Below are positions 59,445 through 64,000 of a DNA stretch of 64,000 nucleotides, one piece after another. Position 1 is the first letter of the stretch. The number at the start of each line of letters is the position of its first letter. Both the position numbers and the translations under genes were made by a program. Where the stretch lies: the NCBI GenBank assembly GCA_964023205.1, contig OZ026837.1, positions 17,080,676-17,144,675 on the forward strand. Direction: 5' to 3'. Source of the stretch: Lutraria lutraria. Taxonomy: Eukaryota > Mollusca > Bivalvia > Venerida > Mactridae. Under the pieces are notes generated by a model. It saw only the letters and a program-made list of their open reading frames with translations, had not been told where the DNA came from and did not search any database.

Positions 59445-60259
59445 CATTCATACTCCATTCATATCACATTTATACTCCATTCATACCACATCATGCTTTA
59501 ACTCCATTCATACCTCAAACATACTACATTCATACCTCAAATATATCACATTCATACCTCAAATATATCACATTCATACCTCAAACATACTACATTCATA
59601 CCACAAACATACTACATTCATATCTCATTCATACCACAAACATACTACATTCATATCACATCCATTCCTCAAACATACTACATTCATATCACATACATTG
59701 CTCAAACATACTACATTCATATCACATCCATACCTCAAACATACTACATTCATATCACATCCATTACTCAAACATACTACATTCATATCACATCCATACC
59801 TCAAACATACTACATTCATATCACATCCATACCTCAAACATACTACATTCATATCACATCCATACCTCAAATTAACATACTACATGTACATTCATATCAT
59901 ATCCATTCCTCAAACATACTACATTTATATCACAGTCATACCTCAAACATACTACATTCATATCACATCCATTCCTCAAACATACTACATTCATATCACA
60001 TCCATACCTCAAACATACTACATTCATATCACATCCATACCTCAAACATACTACATTCATATCACAGTCATACCTCAAACATACTACATTCATATCACAT
60101 CCATACCTCAAACATACTACATTCATATCACATCCATACCTAAAACATACTACATTCATATCACATCCATACCTCAAACATACTACATTCATATCACATA
60201 CATACCTCAAACATACTACATGTACCAGTACATTCATATCACATTCTTACCACATTCAT
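59445..60259 (+). repeat. Hierarchical 11/22/33-bp minisatellite
   Basis: Built from 11-base units. At the left end monomers alternate freely (CATTCATACTC, CATTCATATCA, CATTTATACTC). From about 59505 they pair as 22-mers (CATTCATACCT + CAAACATACTA or CAAATATATCA). From about 59640 they form 33-mers (CATCCATACCT + CAAACATACTA + CATTCATATCA), with roughly 17 copies to about 60220. Because 33 is a multiple of three and the unit lacks stops, it creates a 315-codon + strand frame (59404-60351) and two - strand frames. Their 11-residue repeats are a by-product, with no sign of a real gene. Confidence 0.93.
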
Positions 60260-60770
60260 GTGTAACACACATTAAGTTGTTAAATGTATCTACTTATTAT
60301 TCATTTTTGTATCGATCTGGAATCTTCCTGTATAATTTTGGTATCAATTAATTTGCCAATTTTCATGACTTTAGCTGATATGTCCTTTGTAAACTTCTGT
60401 TGTACTTAATAAACCTTAAAACTTTATTATAAATAACACTTGTAACAAAAACGTTTTTTTGGGTGGCATAATTAGTGCCTTAAACAAGTTACATATTGTA
60501 AACAAAATACTGAAATGCAACAAGAACTTATTTTACATTTGTTTATGTTTATATATCTTTAACATAGACGTCTTTAATTAATTAAACATGTTTATGTAAA
60601 ATAACTTTGGTTTAACAAAGTGATAATGCCATCAGCTATTCTGGAAGTCTATAATTCAGAAAAAAGTGTGTTTCATTCTAAGTATCAGTATTTTATGGAT
60701 GTAGGAACAGTTGATGAGATGAAGGGATTTAGGGTCACCTACTGGTGGTATCTGCAGCCTCTACTAGGAT

Positions 60771-61157
60771 TATTTACTGTAGGGATCTGTGGTCACATAC
60801 TATAGGGATCTGGGGTTCCATACTGTAGGGGATCTGGGGTCATATACTGTAGGGATCTGGGATCATTTACTGTAGGGATCTGGGATCACATACTTAGGGA
60901 TCTGGGGTAATATACTGTAGGGGATCTGGGGTCATATACTGTAGGGATCTGGGATCATTTACTGTAGGGATCTGGGGTCATACATTGTATACTGTAGGGA
61001 TCTGAGGCCACTTACTGTAAGGATATATATTTATACTGCAGGGATCTGGGGAAATTTGCTGTAGGGATCTGGGGCAACTCACTGGTTGTATCAGGGGCCA
61101 CATGATGGGTTCTTAGGCCACTTATAATACTTCTACGAAGGATCTGGGGGCCACTTC
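60771..61157 (+). repeat. 23-bp G-rich minisatellite
   Basis: Units of ACTGTAGGGATCTGGGGTCA plus TAT, about 14 with small variations (GGATCA for GGGTCA, GGGG for GGG), decaying to the right into CTGGGG-GCCACTT. Non-coding. Confidence 0.85.
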
Positions 61158-61566
61158 CAGGGGGGGGGGCTCAGTATAATGAGATAGGGAAGTCAGACAT
61201 TCCAGTCAAAAAAGACTTTTAGCAAATGGTTTAACCAAGTCCTATTATATATTATTTAGGTTTCTAAGCTGGGTATCCATTCAGGCTACCTGATAATTGG
61301 GTGACCTGAATTCTATAACTTATAAAAATAACGATTGGATGTGATGTAACCTGTATAAATTTGTTCAATGCATTCGTGAAAATCTGACTTTCATACTTGT
61401 CTTGTATTCTGATAAAGTAGGTTGGCATTGAAATAAAATGATAAACATATGTTTCTATTTATTATAATGAGGACTAACTATATCTTATAAGGACTACCTC
61501 ATTTTCTATGCTACCTCATTTCTATGCTGGTAGTCCTGCTGACTACAGTACCTACTGAAAAAGTTA

Positions 61567-61718
61567 ATGTCAAACCCTGCCTGGGGAAAGATATAATTAT
61601 GCCATTATTTACAGGTGGTCTTTATTTGGAGGTATTTATTTTCTTCTTTTTTTTAAAAATGGCCTTTATTTATAGGATGGCTTTTATTCAGAGGTGGCCG
61701 CTGACACGGGTTTGACTG
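61567..61718. mobile_element. MITE family 1, copy 5
   Basis: ATGTCAAACCCTGCCTGGGG to GCTGACACGGGTTTGACTG, with the interior GGCCTTTATTTATAGGATGG shared with copy 3. The right TA duplication is not clear. Confidence 0.55.
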
Positions 61719-62203
61719 TGTTAAGTTAATTTCTACAAAAAGTTTTTTTTTCATCATTTGAAGTGGACGTTATGCTATTTTCCATGATTTAGGAAACCTC
61801 GCGGTTTGTTATAAGAAATATTCCTTTTGGGATAGGCAATGCATTTAAGCGAATAAAATCTAAGCGAACGCTCAGAATTATTTATCAAATATAGCTATAT
61901 TTCTTAAGTTGTTGGAAAATCAATGTTGTATTCAATTATAGCTCTGAAACCACATTTTAATCATAGACATAAATTTCGTTTTGTTCTTGTAAATTTCTAA
62001 GATGCACCCATGAAGATATTTTATCTTTCAAGCACTCCAATTAACATGGTTTGAGGCCAATTGTGTGATCGTATTATTTCAATTGGTTAGATTTTATGGA
62101 TGAGTACTAAATACTGTCTGTAGATTGTGATATATTTGTCCTTATGTACTGTTTGAACCTACAGTTTGCTATATGTATTAGCTTGTTTGTTTGAGTTTTA
62201 TCA

Positions 62204-62370
62204 GAACAGAACAGAATATTTATTAATTGACTTAAGCGTTGAGCTCATCGTCATAATCATATATACAACGTACAGTAATACACAAACACATGCATACAAC
62301 AAATGACAAAATACAATAGTACATATTTATCATGCGTTAATATATGAATATCACATTTCTGAGAGGGCTA
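62204..62370 (-). mobile_element. Retroposon 3' tail, reversed
   Basis: CAGAACAGAACAGAATATTTATTAATTGAC followed by an AT/CA-rich stretch with ATACACAAACACATGCATAC, like 44372-44560. It lies just upstream of the second YPEL exon. Family not determined. Confidence 0.3.
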
Positions 62371-62454
62371 TAAACTAGTGGTTTCATTAATGTATTACCC
62401 CGAATTATTAATATTTGCGCATAAATTATTGAATTTATTTTTTTATGTTTTCAG

Positions 62455-62498
62455 TCATTTCAAGGCAGTCAAGGTCGAGCTTACCTCTTCAACTCAGT
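62455..62498 (+). CDS. Yippee-like protein, second coding exon
   Basis: The acceptor TTTTTTTATGTTTTCAG at 62438-62454 precedes a 44-base exon reading SFQGSQGRAYLFNS plus the first two bases of a Val codon, then a consensus donor GTAAGT (62499). This is exactly the next conserved block of YPEL proteins after ELISK, in frame with the exon ending at 53564. The remaining exons (second CxxC zinc half and C-terminal end) are not in 62499-64000 and must lie to the right of the window. Confidence 0.93.
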
Positions 62499-64000
62499 GT
62501 AAGTACAAACTTTATACTTTACAGTCAATTCTTACTTTGAGGCTAGTTAACACTATTGTTTGTTCGTTCAGTTGAGATTTACGCTTGTTTTCAACAGTCA
62601 TATGAGGCGGACAGTTCATCTAAGCATCGTTCCTGGGAAGAACCTAGGTACTAGACCCCATCCTCCATAAGCAGCTGCCTACTAAAAATGGACCAGATTG
62701 ATTTAATTATGCCCCCATTTGAGGAAGTGTAGGTTACACTATATTGCTTAGCACATGTCAGTTGGTCTACAACAGTCACTAGAACTTGTTGGACCAAAAC
62801 GAGAGAACAGATTGACCTATTTTCCTCAGACTTATGGTAGGGAGGTAAAAGTCATCAATGTTGATTGTTCTCTTTGTTTGATTACTGTTTATATGGACCA
62901 GGGTGGGGGGGATCGGAACTGGTAACAATATTAGTTGTAGCAGTAACTTAAAGGAGCTGTATAACTGATTTGTCCCCAATTGTCAGACATAATTATAAAC
63001 TCGATCACCCCCCCCCCCCCTCAGCCAAATCTGAAATTGCTTCCTACGAGCTTGTAACTTTGTTTGGAATCATATATCAATTTCTATTATGTCAATATTT
63101 TTAATGTTTCTTCTTCTTTTTAAATATCTGTAACCGAGATGATTTGGCATCAGTTATTCTATTAAATTGATAGCCGTGCTGCAGCTGTTAGCACTTCAGT
63201 ATCATTCATCATTTTATAGTACATAATTTATCAATTAAAAATGTTTATTTGTACCAGGAAGTAACATGCTGTATTGTGGTTAAACTCATTATTTCTACAG
63301 GATGTGACTTTTGTACCATTATGTACTGTTCACTGTTGCCCTTAGTTAATTACATTCTTGTTACTGCCAAAAATTGAAAATAAGAAGTCTTGTTTTAAAT
63401 ACAGGTATTAGAGCAACATACAAATAAGGGGGGGGGGGGGCTAATTGAAGATTTTGGCTGACAATAATTGAGGATATGGAAAAAATAGCACCTTTATTAA
63501 TTTCTATTACAGCCAAACTTATGGGGGGGGGCAATACCTACGCCTCTGTGTTGTTTTTGCCACCAGTAGACATGCCATGTATTATTGATTAATACAATAC
63601 CTGATTACATTAATTGATCCTTAGTTGTCTAGATTGTGACGTTACATTAATAGATTAATGAAATATGAGTGCATTGTTTTTAAAATTGTGCTGTGACCTT
63701 TGAACTTAAAGGCTTGTATTTGTGAACTTTACACTGTAAATTATGAATTAAGTCTATTTTGAAACAATAAACTAATGATTGTTATTTAATATTCCTTAAC
63801 ATAGATATTTATGATTTGTTCAAACCAGACAGTGATATTCGGATAATGTTATGTTTATTCAGGTATAGATTCAACCTGATCTGTCATAGACGTCAATGAA
63901 GCGGGGATTTTCATATTGTCTGTCTTACTGTGAATGGCATAATTACGTAAACACTTAATGCTGAATTACATTTTTATTGAACTTGATGATAGATGAAACA
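62499..64000 (+). other. YPEL second coding intron, partial
   Basis: Begins at the GTAAGT donor and runs off the window. It contains a reversed SINE fragment (62588-62690: CATATGAGGCGGACAGTTCA and AAGCAGCTGCCTACT) and poly-C/poly-G runs at 63007-63020, 63428-63440 and 63524-63532. No further exon is recognised. Confidence 0.6.

Larger units (their letters stand above)
53565..62454 (+). other. YPEL first coding intron (8890 bp)
   Basis: Bounded by GTCAGT and by TTTTTTTATGTTTTCAG. It holds MITEs, SINE fragments, a family 3 fragment and two minisatellites, listed separately. The parts 53565-54813, 55962-57896, 57976-59444, 60260-60770 and 61719-62203 are AT-rich with nothing I can name, except a degraded SINE piece around 56795-56880 (GGGATTCAAGAGC...) resembling 55550-55697. 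Confidence 0.8.

Noticed and set aside
59640..60220. Regular repeats that might suggest a CRISPR array
   Set aside because: Units are contiguous and variation is point-like; there are no unique spacers and the genome is animal.
59404..60351. A 315-codon + strand frame with 11-residue repeats, and matching - strand frames
   Set aside because: The 33-bp tandem unit is a multiple of three and lacks stops, so several frames stay open by chance. The frame has no domain, lies inside the YPEL intron, and is simple A/C/T-rich sequence.

Overview
The window is nuclear DNA of an animal, most likely a bivalve mollusc. It is AT-rich, almost gene-free and dense in interspersed repeats. Spliced exons are visible, and several repeat families have the build of bivalve pearl/Helentron-type elements and tRNA-derived SINEs. 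Only one host gene can be named with confidence: the start of a Yippee-like (YPEL) zinc-binding protein gene on the + strand, with coding exons at 53438-53564 and 62455-62498. The rest of that gene lies beyond the right edge. The species call is inference; no sequence search was possible.

Left part, 1-31,000: layered mobile-element debris. A long repeat occurs as copy A (1-4535), copy B (6340-13335) and a partial copy C (18540-24183). The copies have different insertions, so they serve as empty-site references for one another. They show four nested elements: a 781-bp element with CAAG duplication (12168-12948), a pearl-like element (10056-11203), and two elements with CCC-starting 12-bp inverted ends and 2-bp CA/TG duplications (16330-17534, found through a flanking ~385-bp tandem array, and 19120-23476). 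Coding relics in the long repeat include an SGNH/GDSL-hydrolase-like frame and two GC-rich frames I cannot identify. At 26060-29110 a Mutator-like (MULE) transposase gene on the - strand is split by a Tc1-type transposon (26770-28313) with complete ends but a dead transposase. Part of a second Tc1-like transposase follows at 29296-29910.

Right part, 31,000-64,000: long AT-rich intron-like DNA that I read as the 5' region and introns of the YPEL gene. A CpG-containing stretch with two CACGTG boxes and a good splice donor (31100-31440) is a candidate first exon or promoter. The introns hold short MITE-like elements (a 165-185-bp family with CAGTCAAACCTGTG ends in five copies, a ~180-bp family with CAACCTCTCC ends, a 226-bp family with TAGTGCGATTTTATT ends), tRNA-derived SINEs, another pearl-like element, an 81-bp tandem repeat, and two minisatellites. 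One minisatellite (59445-60259) is built from 11-bp units organised first as monomers, then as 22-bp pairs, then as 33-bp triplets.

The most notable signals are (1) at least four otherwise unlike repeat families ending in a hairpin followed by TTGTT, which suggests a shared Helentron-like mobilisation mechanism, and (2) the two CA/TG-duplicating elements, whose ends are defined to the base by empty sites inside this same window.
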